This document shows, in pieces, positions 1 through 9,246 of a stretch of 64,000 nucleotides of DNA; position 1 is the stretch's first letter; each line of letters opens with the position of its first letter. This DNA is from Enterococcus sp. BWR-S5. Its GTDB lineage: Bacteria > Bacillota > Bacilli > Lactobacillales > Enterococcaceae. Both the position numbers and the translations under genes were made by a program. The notes under the pieces are model-generated. The model was not told where the DNA came from. It saw only the letters and a program-made list of their open reading frames with translations, and made no database searches. The stretch is from assembly GCF_016745255.1 (NCBI RefSeq), contig NZ_JADOEQ010000001.1:124001-188000 (forward strand), written 5' to 3'.

Positions 1-207
1 AATGATTACAGCGTCTTTATCCGTATAATGTTCAATCATTCCTTTGACAACATTGGCCAGAATCTGAATCTCAGAGGTCGAGCCTCCGGCAATACTGATT
101 GTATTCTTATCATTTCCGCTTGCCAGCCCAGGTAATGAGCAGCTGCTCATTAAAACCGTCGTAGCTAGGAGCGCTAAACTGAGTAACATAGTTTTTAATT
201 TTTTCAT
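1..207 (-). CDS. opuCC: Osmoprotectant ABC transporter substrate-binding lipoprotein, N-terminal part
   Basis: Only the first 69 codons lie in the window; the rest continues beyond base 1. The N-terminus [14 protein letters not shown] followed by a hydrophobic stretch and a lipobox ending in SSC marks a lipoprotein signal peptide. The mature start ([17 protein letters not shown]) resembles OpuCC/ProX-type glycine betaine/carnitine/choline binding proteins. Its ATG overlaps the TGA of the upstream permease in an ATGA junction, so translation is probably coupled. Role inferred: extracellular capture of a compatible solute for the OpuCA/CB importer. The missing C-terminus means ligand-cage residues cannot be checked. 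Confidence 0.8.
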   Translation of the reverse strand, partial: MKKLKTMLLSLALLATTVLMSSCSLPGLASGNDKNTISIAGGSTSEIQILANVVKGMIEHYTDKDAVII

Positions 208-842
208 TCTGATTCACCTCTCAATGCGACAGGAGTCAGTCGTTTTTCCAGCAAGCCTAAAAGAAAGTCTGCTGCCAAAGCGATTAATGCAACAGGGATT
301 GTCCCACCGAAAATTAAATCGGCACGATAGAGATTTAACCCGCTGAAAATAAAGTCACCTAAACCGCCTGCACCGATATATGAGGCTAGAGTAGCCCAGG
401 CGACAACATAAACTGCTGCCAAACGAATACCGGACATGATGGTAGGGATAGCGATTGGCAGTTCAACCATGAAGATTGACTGTGTATTTGTCATCCCCAT
501 TCCTTTGGCTGCGTCTTTATAATCAGGATCCACATTTTTAATCCCAATATAGGTATTTCTTAAAATGGGAAGCAATGAGTAGATGAACAAAGCTACGATT
601 GCCGGAAAGCGTCCGACACCAAAAATTGGAATCATCAAAGCCAATAATGCTAAGGATGGAACAGTTTGTAGGGCACTTGTCAGTCCAATCACGATTGACG
701 CAGTTCGCTTTGTTCGTGTTAAAAGGATGCCTAAAGGAACTGCAAACAAAACCCCGAGTCCTAGAGAAACAGCAGAAATAAAAATATGTTCTCCGGTTCG
801 GGCAATCAGTTCGCCGCCTTTTTCCATTAAAAATTCATTCAT
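204..842 (-). CDS. opuCB: Osmoprotectant ABC transporter permease
   Basis: This 212-residue membrane protein has about five to six hydrophobic segments and the binding-protein-dependent permease signature around residues 108-140 ([20 protein letters not shown], matching the EAA loop that docks on the ATPase). Length fits OpuCB/OpuCD-type permeases. It forms the channel for glycine betaine, carnitine or choline uptake. It lies 5 bases after the ATPase gene and overlaps the binding-protein gene by 4 bases, so the three form one transcript. A second permease (OpuCD), usual in four-gene systems, would lie beyond the left edge. Substrate cannot be read from the sequence. Confidence 0.88.
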   Translation of the reverse strand: MNEFLMEKGGELIARTGEHIFISAVSLGLGVLFAVPLGILLTRTKRTASIVIGLTSALQTVPSLALLALMIPIFGVGRFPAIVALFIYSLLPILRNTYIGIKNVDPDYKDAAKGMGMTNTQSIFMVELPIAIPTIMSGIRLAAVYVVAWATLASYIGAGGLGDFIFSGLNLYRADLIFGGTIPVALIALAADFLLGLLEKRLTPVALRGESE

Positions 843-847
843 GCTTT

Positions 848-2044
848 CTACACCTCCGTTTGAGGCGCAGTGCTATTTTCTTCCACTGTGTTTTCAGAAG
901 CGATTGTAGCCAACTCTTCTTCGCCCCAGATGACATCATAAACGATATCTACAAGAGAAGCCCTAGTCAGGATACCGACGACCTTTTTCTTGTCGTCAAC
1001 GACAGGTACATATTTGAGTCCACGTTTGAGAATTCGCTGCAAGGTGTCTCGTAAAAGAGAGGATTCTTTCACAAAGAAAACATCTTTATTGACAATATCG
1101 CTGACACTCGTTGCTTTTGTCCGTTGTCTGTCGAGCGTTTCGACATCAATGAAGCCCTTCAAAATGCCAAGTGCATCGACAACAAGCAAAGTATCTACCC
1201 GTTTTTCTCTCATCACTTTGATGGCATCGGATAATGTTTTTTCCGGTGTAATCGTAATCGCATTGTGAGACATTACTTCTCCAACCGTTGTTGTATTGGA
1301 TTTCGCCTGAATCAAGCGGTCTTCACCAATCAGCTCTTCAACAAATTCATTTGCCGGCGCGCTTAGGATATTATCAGGTGTATCAAATTGAATCACCTTT
1401 CCTTCACTCATGATGACAATTCGATTTGCCAGCTTCAACGCTTCATCCATATCATGAGTAACGAAAATAATTGTTTTACCTAGGCGTTCCTGCAAGTCCT
1501 TAATCAAATCTTGAAGAGAGTCTCTGGTAATGGGGTCTAAGGCACCGAAGGGCTCATCCATTAGAATAATATCTTGATCCGCTGCCAAGGCACGAACAAC
1601 ACCAATCCGCTGCTGTTGTCCACCAGATAACTCATGAGGATAACGATCCAGCATTTCACGTGGCAGTTCTACTAAATCAATCATCTTTTCGGCAATTTTG
1701 TCTCTTTTTTCCTGCTCTACCTTGAGCAGTTTAGGGACGATTGTGATGTTTTCTCGAATCGTCATATGAGGCATCAATCCGATATTTTGAATCACATACC
1801 CGATTTTCCGCCGTAATTCGACAGGGTTGATTGTTTTAATGTCTTTGTCATTAATCATTATCTTTCCCTTTGATGGATCGGTCATTCGATTAATCATTCG
1901 CATCGAAGTCGTTTTTCCGCTTCCGCTGGTTCCGATAAAGCAAATGAATTCCCCTTTTTCAAAGGATAAATTGATGTCTTCGACGGCTACTTTTCCGCCT
2001 TTGTAAATTTTGTACACATGTTGAAATTCAATCAATATACTCAC
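848..2044 (-). CDS. opuCA: Osmoprotectant ABC transporter ATP-binding protein with CBS domains
   Basis: This 398-residue protein has an ABC ATPase domain at about residues 1-240: Walker [11 protein letters not shown], signature [11 protein letters not shown], Walker [12 protein letters not shown] and the switch His in [10 protein letters not shown]. Two CBS repeats follow at roughly 255-370 and an acidic, Thr-rich tail closes the protein. That order is the OpuA/OpuC family, in which the CBS pair senses ionic strength or, in several Firmicutes, c-di-AMP. It powers import of compatible solutes through the downstream permease. It is the first gene of the minus-strand operon. Confidence 0.92.
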   Translation of the reverse strand: MSILIEFQHVYKIYKGGKVAVEDINLSFEKGEFICFIGTSGSGKTTSMRMINRMTDPSKGKIMINDKDIKTINPVELRRKIGYVIQNIGLMPHMTIRENITIVPKLLKVEQEKRDKIAEKMIDLVELPREMLDRYPHELSGGQQQRIGVVRALAADQDIILMDEPFGALDPITRDSLQDLIKDLQERLGKTIIFVTHDMDEALKLANRIVIMSEGKVIQFDTPDNILSAPANEFVEELIGEDRLIQAKSNTTTVGEVMSHNAITITPEKTLSDAIKVMREKRVDTLLVVDALGILKGFIDVETLDRQRTKATSVSDIVNKDVFFVKESSLLRDTLQRILKRGLKYVPVVDDKKKVVGILTRASLVDIVYDVIWGEEELATIASENTVEENSTAPQTEV

Positions 2045-2463
2045 CTCTAACTTAATAGTTCCTCAATAATAGTATGCTTCAAATAAATAGTAAAAACAAA
2101 TGAGAAGCCTCTATTTTCAGGAATAGTCGAGGGATTTCATCGGAAGGAAAAGAGACAGCTTTTTTGTAAAAAAAATAAAACAAGCGTTCTTTTTTCTATG
2201 TAAATGATTTTCAAAATACTTTTCTGAAAAAGATTTTTTTTCACAAATATATCTCCTCTAAAGGTAATGAAGCCAGTCGATTGAGCCTGATTAAAAAAAG
2301 CCGGAAATCAAAAAAAAGATGTGGAAGAAAATAGAATGAGTAACGAGTCATTTTTAAGATACGAACTGAGGAATAATGGATGAAAGAAGCCATTTTTCTC
2401 TAAAAAATAAAGTTTTTTTTAAACGGTGGTTTTTTATATCGGTTGATAAGGTGATTGCTTGAA
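2045..2463. other. Intergenic region upstream of opuCA
   Basis: A-rich, non-coding stretch between the convergent end of the dioxygenase gene and the start of opuCA. It should hold the opuCA promoter on the minus strand. A possible -10 (TACTAT in minus orientation) lies near 2070 with a TTGTTT about 19 bases upstream, but the spacing is long and I do not list it as a promoter. I see no ORF with a ribosome site and no clear RNA structure. Confidence 0.4.
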
Positions 2464-2466
2464 GAA

Positions 2467-2499
2467 AAGCCAGCAAAATCAAAGAAAATTCGCTGGCTT
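2467..2499 (-). terminator. Intrinsic terminator of the ring-cleaving dioxygenase gene
   Basis: AAGCCAGC pairs with GCTGGCTT across a 17-base loop. Read on the minus strand the stem is followed by TTTTCTTC. It lies about 60 bases past the stop codon of the gene at 2555-3445. Confidence 0.55.
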
Positions 2500-2554
2500 C
2501 ATCGTAGTAACATACGCATTATCAGTAAAAAAAGTAAGTGGATGCGATGTATGG

Positions 2555-3445
2555 TTATTTTTCTTCATAGAGATGTTTTTCGATTTCCACTCGTTGGTTT
2601 TCCAAGAATGGAGGAAGTGCGAGATGCTCACCCAATTCCTCCAACGGCTCATCAATGGTAAATCCAGGAGCGACTGTAGCAAATTCGACTCGATTTCCGC
2701 CAGGTTCACGAATGTAAAGACTTCTGAAGTAGCCTCGATTGATGATTTTTTCTATCTGCCAACCTTGGTGCTTTGCTTTTTCATACAATGCATCTAAAGC
2801 GGTATCGTCGGCCATAGCAAAAGCAACATGGTCCATACTGCCACGCCCCATCCTCATCGGCTCTTGTGATGATGTTTTTACTACATTGACAAAATCAGTT
2901 TCATTTAGTGTAATGCGATTGCTCTCTGACTTCCAGCCTAACAGCTGTTCAAAAAAATCTATTGTCTTTTTTGGTTCTGATACGTGAAATTCTGTGGAAA
3001 GTAGTCCAAGGATTTGTTTGTTTGCAGGAATATCATTGGCTACCTGCAGTGTTGCGTCCGAAATGGCTTGATTGACCTCTACTAGATGAATTTCTACGTG
3101 GTCTTTATCAAAAAAGGATAATTCCTGCTCTTGTTCCTGATAATCAACAGATGCATTAGCGAGTCTATTTTTCCAAAAAGACAGACTGCCGGCTGGTATT
3201 TTTAGTCCAATTGTACTGAGAAAATGGTTGTTATCATATCGATGTCCGAGCATGGGAACAATGAAAAAAGTGATAACAGAGCCCGGTGCACCGTAATAAT
3301 TTCCGTAATAATCATGAATCATTCGATGATTGTCTTGATTGACTGTGTGCTTCACAACGCGCAGACCTAAGAGTTCAATATAGAAGGCACGATTCTCTTC
3401 ACTATGACGTGTGAGTAGAGAAACATGGTGGATAAAGGGTGTCAT
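2555..3445 (-). CDS. VOC-family ring-cleaving dioxygenase (MhqO/CatE-like)
   Basis: This 296-residue protein has two glyoxalase/VOC modules (about residues 4-130 and 145-270). The N-terminus IHHVSLLTRHSEENRAFYIE and later GSMDHVAFAM and GNRVEFATV supply the His/His/Glu metal ligands expected of an Fe(II) or Mn(II) extradiol enzyme. It resembles the Firmicutes family of putative hydroquinone/catechol dioxygenases (B. subtilis MhqA/MhqE/MhqO). Likely role is detoxification of quinone-like compounds in the cytosol. It is monocistronic, with its own promoter, palindromic operator and terminator. It is a different subfamily from the catechol 2,3-dioxygenase at 31403. Substrate unproven. Confidence 0.8.
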   Translation of the reverse strand: MTPFIHHVSLLTRHSEENRAFYIELLGLRVVKHTVNQDNHRMIHDYYGNYYGAPGSVITFFIVPMLGHRYDNNHFLSTIGLKIPAGSLSFWKNRLANASVDYQEQEQELSFFDKDHVEIHLVEVNQAISDATLQVANDIPANKQILGLLSTEFHVSEPKKTIDFFEQLLGWKSESNRITLNETDFVNVVKTSSQEPMRMGRGSMDHVAFAMADDTALDALYEKAKHQGWQIEKIINRGYFRSLYIREPGGNRVEFATVAPGFTIDEPLEELGEHLALPPFLENQRVEIEKHLYEEK

Positions 3446-3469
3446 ACTATCAGTCTCCTTTCGTATCCT

Positions 3470-3486
3470 ACTTACTTAAAGTAAGT
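3470..3486 (-). promoter_or_regulatory. Palindromic operator at the dioxygenase promoter
   Basis: ACTTACTT-A-AAGTAAGT is a perfect 8-bp inverted repeat with one central base. It overlaps the -10 box of the dioxygenase promoter, so a bound repressor would block RNA polymerase. The TACT...AGTA edges recall the operators of HxlR-type quinone sensors (YodB/CatR of B. subtilis), known to control this enzyme class. No regulator gene is adjacent. Confidence 0.65.
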
Positions 3487-3512
3487 ATAAGCCTTTTTTG
3501 ATTTTCTGCCAA
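3484..3512 (-). promoter_or_regulatory. SigA-type promoter of the dioxygenase gene
   Basis: On the minus strand TTGGCA (3507-3512) is followed after 17 bases by TATACT (3484-3489). A GGAG ribosome site precedes the ATG at 3445. Confidence 0.7.
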
Positions 3513-3810
3513 GATATTCGTTTTCTAAGAAAATCACTGTCATTTCTATTGAATTCGCTTAATGAAAAAAGCGATATCGTTGAATGGATGTTTTTTATTG
3601 GAGGGAGTAAGTGCATTTTCAATGACTAATGAGATGCAAGTTTATTTTTGACTATTCTGACTGTTTAGTTGGTGAGAAGAAAGACGCCTGATATCAGACT
3701 TATTGACTGCTGCATGTAAACGACTACTGTCATGTACTTTCATTTTGGCTGCCCTTCAGTTATTGGGGATTCACAAACCTTAGGATTACCTTGTGGAAAA
3801 GTTTTTGCTT

Positions 3811-3839
3811 TTGTTTTAGCGTCGTAAAAATGTTAGAAT
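3811..3839 (+). promoter_or_regulatory. queA promoter
   Basis: TTGTTT, a 17-base spacer and TAGAAT with an extended -10 (TGTTAGAAT). It lies about 35 bases before the queA start. Bases 3513-3810 upstream show nothing else I can support. Confidence 0.65.
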
Positions 3840-3875
3840 AACCAAGGACAAGAGTTAGAGAGTGAGGATAAATAC

Positions 3876-4907
3876 ATGCTTAGTACAGAGGATTTTGATT
3901 TTGAGTTACCGGAAGAGCTGATTGCACAAACACCGTTGGCAGATCGTACCGCATCACGTTTGCTTGTGCTGAATCGTGAATCAGGGGAGATAGAAGATAA
4001 GCATTTTAGCGAAATCATTGATGAGCTTAATGCAGGAGATGCTTTAGTCATGAATGATACACGAGTGCTCCCTGCGCGTTTATATGGCGAAAAGCCTGAT
4101 ACTGGCGGGCATTTGGAGGTTCTTCTATTAACGAATACCGAAGGGGATACATGGGAGACGCTAATTAAGCCGGCAAAACGGGCGAAGGTAGGAACAAAAA
4201 TCAGCTTTGGAGATGGTCGCTTGAAGGCGACAGTTATCAAGGAACTGGACCATGGCGGACGAATTATTACCTTTGATTATGAAGGAATCTTTCTTGAAAT
4301 TATTGAATCTCTTGGTGAAATGCCTTTACCACCTTATATAAAAGAACGTTTGGATGATCCAGACCGTTATCAGACTGTATATGCGAAAGAAAGCGGCTCA
4401 GCAGCAGCACCAACTGCAGGGCTTCACTTTACGCAAGAGTTATTGGAAAGAATTCAAGCAAAAGGGGTTGAACTGGTTTATTTGACGCTTCATGTTGGTT
4501 TAGGGACATTCCGTCCAGTATCAGTGGACAATATTTCTGAGCATGAGATGCACAGTGAATTCTATCGATTAACAGAAGAATCTGCTGCAAAGCTAAATGA
4601 AGTCAGAGACGCCGGTGGGAAAATCATTGCTGTTGGGACAACATCAATCCGTACGCTGGAAACAATCGGTACGAAATTTGATGGGAAAATCAAAGCAGAC
4701 AGCGGTTGGACAAATATCTTTATTACACCTGGGTATGAGTTTAAAATTGTTCAAGCTTTTTCAACGAATTTTCATTTACCAAAATCAACCCTGGTTATGC
4801 TGGTGAGTGCATTTGCAGGAAGAGAGTTGACATTGGCTGCTTATCAGCATGCCATCAATGAAAAATATCGTTTCTTTAGTTTTGGCGATGCCATGTTTGT
4901 TAAATAG
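3876..4907 (+). CDS. queA: S-adenosylmethionine:tRNA ribosyltransferase-isomerase
   Basis: This 343-residue protein has the standard QueA length and motifs: N-terminal [18 protein letters not shown], central [12 protein letters not shown], then VGLGTFRPV and TTSIRTLE. It transfers and isomerises the ribosyl group of AdoMet onto preQ1-modified tRNA to give epoxyqueuosine, in the cytosol. The ATG at 3876 follows GTGAGG at a normal distance. It is monocistronic here, between its own promoter and terminator. The next enzyme of the pathway, QueH, is encoded at 16723 in the same window. Confidence 0.97.
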   Translation: MLSTEDFDFELPEELIAQTPLADRTASRLLVLNRESGEIEDKHFSEIIDELNAGDALVMNDTRVLPARLYGEKPDTGGHLEVLLLTNTEGDTWETLIKPAKRAKVGTKISFGDGRLKATVIKELDHGGRIITFDYEGIFLEIIESLGEMPLPPYIKERLDDPDRYQTVYAKESGSAAAPTAGLHFTQELLERIQAKGVELVYLTLHVGLGTFRPVSVDNISEHEMHSEFYRLTEESAAKLNEVRDAGGKIIAVGTTSIRTLETIGTKFDGKIKADSGWTNIFITPGYEFKIVQAFSTNFHLPKSTLVMLVSAFAGRELTLAAYQHAINEKYRFFSFGDAMFVK

Positions 4908-4923
4908 AAGCAATAAGTTTATA

Positions 4924-4959
4924 CCGAGAACGCTGCTTCGAGCGGTTCTCGGTTTTTTT
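4924..4959 (+). terminator. queA terminator
   Basis: CCGAGAAC and GTTCTCGG pair, with extra pairing inside and a one-base bulge, followed by seven T. Confidence 0.85.
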
Positions 4960-5053
4960 ATTGCACTCAGAACCACTTCTTCGCCTTTTTTTGCCTTCTA
5001 AGCGATAAAAATTATATTATATTAAAAACGTATATTTTTCTTTAGGTATGAAG

Positions 5054-5059
5054 TATAAT
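5054..5059 (+). promoter_or_regulatory. -10 element of the lanM promoter
   Basis: A consensus TATAAT lies 77 bases before the lanM start. No good -35 is visible at 16-18 bases, so this promoter may need an activator. Confidence 0.4.
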
Positions 5060-5135
5060 GTTTTTGGGATGGAATTTTATTTAGCTTGAAAAGTTTGAAT
5101 AAAATCATGCGATTGGATTTAGGAGTGGCGGATAA

Positions 5136-8024
5136 ATGGAAACTATTACTTATAGCTATGCAGCATCGCTAAAGGAAAGGATTAATTGTTGGGAGGAGCA
5201 TTACTCGGCGACAGAAGATTACCAAAACTTTCGAACACTTAAAGAGAGAAAAAGCTTATTGACTGCTGAAGATTATCAGAAAATGCTTCGATCCAACGGT
5301 TTGGATGAAGCACAGATTGATATCGGACTTTCGTCATTCAGTGAGGAAAAAGCGAAGCTATTGATTTGTGAAATTGAGGAAGAGGAATGGTTCTCTCTGC
5401 ATCAGCAGCTATTTGCTTCAGAGCAGGATCATACGATACGAACCATCGAGCTTCAAACTGCCTTGCGTTTTCATGCGGATTATTACCGAGAACAAATTGG
5501 GCAGTACTTGAAAAAATATTCGAATCAACTGGAGGTTACCTCCTCTGCGTTAGCTGATTGTGTTGAGCAATTTCAAGATGAACTGTTTTTTATAGCGAGG
5601 AAAACCCTTGCTTGGGATGTGCATCAGGTTGTTGAACAGTGGTCGTCTGAAGGGCTGACAAAGGAAGCTGAATTTGAAAAATACATCATGGATTATTTAG
5701 GAACGAAGGATAGTGTGTACAATTTCTTCAGTGCCTATCCGGTTCTTGCCAAGCTGTTAGCCTGTCGATTGCAGTTTGCCTGTGATAACTTTGCGGCATT
5801 TATTGACAGTATTCTAGCGAGCGCAGACCAGTTGTCCATGCAGTTTTCCATTCATGGGCCTTTTCGAATAGATCGGCTTATTGTTGGGAAAGGAGATAGT
5901 CATCAAAAAGGAAAGACTGTGATTGAGTTTAGAGTCAATGGGCGAGAATTGATGTTTAAATACAAAAATCTTGAAATTGCTCATCGCTTTAATCAGCTTC
6001 TAAGCTTTTTGGAGACAACAATTCCAACTGTTGATTTTTATCAAATAAATAGAATCGTGGAAACGACATACACGATTGAAGAAAAAGTGAGGTATACTCC
6101 CTGCATAAGTGATGAGGAGGTAGAGCTCTTTTATAGTCGGTATGGTCAGCTGCTGGCAGTTGCTTACTGGCTTGGTGCAACAGATTTGCACATGGAAAAT
6201 GTGATTGCCTGCGGCAGTTATCCGGTCTTGATTGATGTGGAGACGCTGATTCGTCCGAAGCTTTTCGCGGAAAATAGTTGTCAAACAGGGCAACAGGCAC
6301 TTGAAAGAGATTCTGTTCTGACGAGCGGTTTGGTTCCTCATAAGCGAAGCTTCAGGCAAACAGTGGCTATTGATGCCTTGTCAGGACAGAGACAAAAATT
6401 ACCCTACAAGGTTAGGCAACTACGCCAAAGCAGTTCCAGTGATATTTGCTTTGAATTGACAGATGGCTATATGGAGGGAGCACAAAATGTACCGATTTTA
6501 AATGGTGCAGAGGTTGATTATATGGCGTATCGTGAGGCGATTGTAGCTGGATTTCAATCAATGAATGAGGCACTGTTGAAGCATAAAGCTGCCTTTCTTG
6601 AACAAGTAAGTACACTGTTTGCGGATGTACCAGTTCGTGTAATCCTGCGCGACACACAAAGCTATGGTGAGTATCTGATGTTTGCGGCTCATCCGGAATG
6701 TATGTCTAACTATGTCGAGCGAGAACGAGTGATTGGTAATTTATGGCGGACAGAGCATGTACCGGAGGATTTGGTCCTAGAGGAGATTGAAGCAATGACA
6801 GTTAACGATGTCCCTTTATTCCAGATTAACTCCTCCGAACGAACAATTATAGCAAATGGCCGTCCGATTATAGTGGCCGAAAAAAGTCCTCTTGAAGCGG
6901 TGCGTTGTCGAATCAGCGCAATTGACAGTAAGACGGTACAACAGTCGATGCTTCTGCTGAAGGAAGGTCTTGAGCTTTTGCACTATGAGCTCCAGTCGTT
7001 TCCAATTAAATGTACGCACGAGTCATACCCATCCGCGGGAATAAAGCGAGCAGTAGAAATTGGTGATATGGTCGTTGAACAGCTTTTCCGCGAAAGCGGC
7101 ACACAGCGGATTTTTACATTGAAGGTGACCTTAGGAGCTAAGCAAGAGCCAATTATTTCTTATTCAGATGAAAATCTATATGATGGTTTAGGTGGAATCT
7201 ATCTCTTTTTGCTGACCTTGAACCACTTCGTACCAAAACAAGCTTACCAGAGCAGCCTAGAGCAATTAGAGAAACAGCTATTTGATGGGAAAAGCACAGA
7301 TGCGTCTCAGGGAATTGTCACAGGACTGGGCATGAGGATACTATTGGACTTTTTTGCTGCAGAGCTGCTTCAGGAAAAGAGATACGAAGAGCGGTTGTTA
7401 GAAAGCTTGTGTGAGCTTTCAGAGCAGAATCTGTCAGGAAAAAGCGATTGGCTTGGTGGAACAGCCAGCCTATACACGCTTTTGAGTGAAATCTATAAGG
7501 TATATCCTTATCCGATTATAAAAGATTTGCTGGTATCTCATGGGAAAAGCTTTGTATTGGAAAAAATGGAGGATGCCAGTTTCGCTCATGGTTATGCAGG
7601 TGTATTGTACGCCCTGGAAAAAATGGATGAGGTTCTTCAAGATAACGAGCTGGAGAAAAAAATCGGTCAATGTCGATTCATGCTGTTGAGCAGTTACGCA
7701 AATGAAGAAATGCACAATCTCTCGTGGTGTAGAGGAGCAATCGGTTTGAAGAGTGTGTTGACGATAGGGAATGAGGAAGCGGAGACAAAACGTTTAAGAG
7801 CAAATATTTTGGATGATTGTATCTGCCATGGTCAGGCGGGAATTCTATCGGATGAAGAGCTGCTGAACAGCTCTCTGGTTACGAATCCCTTTATTCGATT
7901 GACTTCGGATGAAGATCATTTACCACTTGATTTATTTACCGGTCTCTCAGGTATTGGGTATCAATTGCTACGGAGTATTTTTAACTCGAAAGTTCGGTCA
8001 ATTCTCTTTTTGAAACAAAAGTGA
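5136..8024 (+). CDS. lanM: Class II lanthipeptide synthetase LanM
   Basis: The 962-residue length is normal for LanM. The N-terminal dehydratase half carries the kinase-like motif DLHMEN (Asp350, His352, Asn355) and IDVET (Asp367). The C-terminal cyclase half has the LanC zinc ligands Cys865 (WCRG) and Cys897-His898 (CHG). Known chemistry: it dehydrates Ser/Thr of a leader peptide substrate and then closes thioether rings with Cys. The ATG has the ribosome site GGAG at good distance. No LanT transporter/protease, immunity or regulator gene is adjacent. The only partner is the 55-codon gene that follows at 8120. All catalytic motifs look intact. Confidence 0.93.
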   Translation: METITYSYAASLKERINCWEEHYSATEDYQNFRTLKERKSLLTAEDYQKMLRSNGLDEAQIDIGLSSFSEEKAKLLICEIEEEEWFSLHQQLFASEQDHTIRTIELQTALRFHADYYREQIGQYLKKYSNQLEVTSSALADCVEQFQDELFFIARKTLAWDVHQVVEQWSSEGLTKEAEFEKYIMDYLGTKDSVYNFFSAYPVLAKLLACRLQFACDNFAAFIDSILASADQLSMQFSIHGPFRIDRLIVGKGDSHQKGKTVIEFRVNGRELMFKYKNLEIAHRFNQLLSFLETTIPTVDFYQINRIVETTYTIEEKVRYTPCISDEEVELFYSRYGQLLAVAYWLGATDLHMENVIACGSYPVLIDVETLIRPKLFAENSCQTGQQALERDSVLTSGLVPHKRSFRQTVAIDALSGQRQKLPYKVRQLRQSSSSDICFELTDGYMEGAQNVPILNGAEVDYMAYREAIVAGFQSMNEALLKHKAAFLEQVSTLFADVPVRVILRDTQSYGEYLMFAAHPECMSNYVERERVIGNLWRTEHVPEDLVLEEIEAMTVNDVPLFQINSSERTIIANGRPIIVAEKSPLEAVRCRISAIDSKTVQQSMLLLKEGLELLHYELQSFPIKCTHESYPSAGIKRAVEIGDMVVEQLFRESGTQRIFTLKVTLGAKQEPIISYSDENLYDGLGGIYLFLLTLNHFVPKQAYQSSLEQLEKQLFDGKSTDASQGIVTGLGMRILLDFFAAELLQEKRYEERLLESLCELSEQNLSGKSDWLGGTASLYTLLSEIYKVYPYPIIKDLLVSHGKSFVLEKMEDASFAHGYAGVLYALEKMDEVLQDNELEKKIGQCRFMLLSSYANEEMHNLSWCRGAIGLKSVLTIGNEEAETKRLRANILDDCICHGQAGILSDEELLNSSLVTNPFIRLTSDEDHLPLDLFTGLSGIGYQLLRSIFNSKVRSILFLKQK

Positions 8025-8042
8025 ACAAAATGAAAAAATAGC

Positions 8043-8071
8043 TTTACTTTAGAAGGGGAAAGAATTATAAT
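8043..8071 (+). promoter_or_regulatory. Promoter of the peptide gene after lanM
   Basis: TTTACT, 17 bases, then a consensus TATAAT. It lies between the lanM stop and the peptide gene, so the peptide can be made in excess over the synthetase. Confidence 0.65.
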
Positions 8072-8119
8072 TTATTTGTGAATTAACGAATTAGGGAATA
8101 AGAGGAGGAGTTTTTTAGA

Positions 8120-8287
8120 ATGAGAGAAGTATCGATTGAAAAAATGGAAGCGAAAACAGACGAAAAGAGAATGGATTGTGTCGTAGGTGCCGGATTTGAA
8201 CGAAATGTTGCAGAAGACTCAAAAAGAGCTGACGAAACCAAATCTGACTTCTTTTATGGGTGGTCACGAATCATTTGTCTGTTTTAA
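8120..8287 (+). CDS. Candidate lanthipeptide precursor, 55 residues
   Basis: This short gene has a very strong ribosome site (AGGAGGAG, 9 bases before ATG), its own promoter and a good terminator. The peptide is charged at the N-terminus (MREVSIEKMEAK). It then has DCVVGAG, which looks like the GG/GA-type leader cleavage site of class II lanthipeptides. If cut there, the core is about 30 residues with Ser34, Thr40, Ser42, Ser49 and a single Cys53 in the ending GWSRIICLF. Ser49 and Cys53 could form one thioether ring. One Cys is few for a lantibiotic, so a signal peptide or decayed precursor is also possible. I know no close family. Confidence 0.6.
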   Translation: MREVSIEKMEAKTDEKRMDCVVGAGFERNVAEDSKRADETKSDFFYGWSRIICLF

Positions 8288-8316
8288 TTGAAGCAATAGT
8301 ATAACGATAATTAAAG

Positions 8317-8347
8317 GATGAGATGTAAATAACGTCTCATCTTTTTT
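8317..8347 (+). terminator. Terminator of the peptide gene
   Basis: GATGAGATGT pairs with ACGTCTCATC (10 bp, one wobble, 5-base loop) and is followed by six T. Confidence 0.85.
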
Positions 8348-8461
8348 GTCTGTTCAAAAGCATGGATGGGCAGCAGAAGAAAGCAATTTCTCGTGACCGC
8401 TTGAAATTGTTGGGCCTCTTTTTTCACCTTAGCTGGCTACAAACAAACGATCGTCTTTTCT

Positions 8462-8501
8462 AAAAAAACAAAAAACCTGAAGTCGGGGAGACTTCAGGTT
8501 T
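8462..8501 (-). terminator. Terminator of the XRE/membrane protein operon
   Basis: AAACCTGAAGTC pairs with GACTTCAGGTTT (12 bp). On the minus strand the stem runs into a T-rich tract. Confidence 0.85.
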
Positions 8502-8508
8502 CAACTTT

Positions 8509-8841
8509 TTAAATTACTTTTTTTAACGAAGTAATCATTAAAGCTTCTGTAGCAGACACAATCAACATGATAAAGTTCATCATCCAAGAATACGCTGTCG
8601 AACTATGAGTAGCTACCTCATAGAACAAGATATTGAATGCGAACAATGCAACGACAGTTACGATAAACGCCGTAAAGCTGGCAGTTGCTAAAATTTTTCT
8701 ACCACGTTCATCTTTCCCTTCCTTACTGAAAAAGAAGTAGATGGAGTAGACGAAAAATACAAGTGATAGTGCTCCTACTAATAAGCTAGACCAATGATTC
8801 ACAGGTAAGTTATCGAAAAAATTTGTTAAAGAATCTGTCAT
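8509..8841 (-). CDS. Small membrane protein, function unknown
   Basis: A 110-residue protein with three clear hydrophobic segments (about residues 17-35, 48-70 and 80-100) and a charged loop with KEGKDERGRK between the first two. I do not recognise a family with confidence; it resembles the DUF2178-like small membrane proteins often paired with short XRE regulators. It starts with ATG after AAGGAA and lies 31 bases downstream of the XRE gene, so the two share one transcript. Possible roles are sensing or immunity; neither is shown. Confidence 0.7.
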   Translation of the reverse strand: MTDSLTNFFDNLPVNHWSSLLVGALSLVFFVYSIYFFFSKEGKDERGRKILATASFTAFIVTVVALFAFNILFYEVATHSSTAYSWMMNFIMLIVSATEALMITSLKKVI

Positions 8842-8872
8842 GAATGTTTATTCCTTCCGCTAGTTTGGATAG

Positions 8873-9121
8873 TTATTCTGATTCTTCTTGTGGTTGGTCT
8901 GTCAATCTTTTGAAAGTAAAAATCTTTTCAATTGGCACTTCAAAAACCTCAGCAATATCATGAGCCAGTAATAGAGAAGGGTTGTATCTATTACGCTCAA
9001 GCTGGATAATTGTCTGTCTTGATACGCCTACTTTGTCAGCTAATTCCTGTTGGGTCATACGCTTCATAGCTCTGTAGACGTGGATGGAACTCTCAAAAGA
9101 TGAGTTCTTCTTTTTAGGCAA
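8873..9121 (-). CDS. XRE-family transcriptional regulator
   Basis: About 82 residues with a helix-turn-helix at roughly residues 20-75 ([20 protein letters not shown], then [17 protein letters not shown]). This is the short YozG-like XRE type. I place the start at the TTG at 9121, because GGAGGG lies 7 bases before it; a TTG at 9136 would sit on top of the ribosome site. It is the first gene of a two-gene operon with the membrane protein at 8509-8841, which it probably controls. A similar two-gene XRE/membrane cassette, in reverse order, lies at 37714-38251. Confidence 0.85.
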   Translation of the reverse strand: MPKKKNSSFESSIHVYRAMKRMTQQELADKVGVSRQTIIQLERNRYNPSLLLAHDIAEVFEVPIEKIFTFKRLTDQPQEESE

Positions 9122-9215
9122 TGCAAATCCCTCCAATGCTCGAATTGTAGTTAAATAATAGAAAGTGCATAGTCAATATACCATATCTTTGTTTAGGTGA
9201 CAAATAAAACATAGC

Positions 9216-9246
9216 AAAAAGCCAAGCTTCTCGAATAGCTTGGCTT
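9216..9246 (-). terminator. Terminator of the candidate small RNA
   Basis: AAGCCAAGCT pairs with AGCTTGGCTT (10 bp, 8-base loop). On the minus strand it is followed by five T. No protein gene ends near it. Confidence 0.7.
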
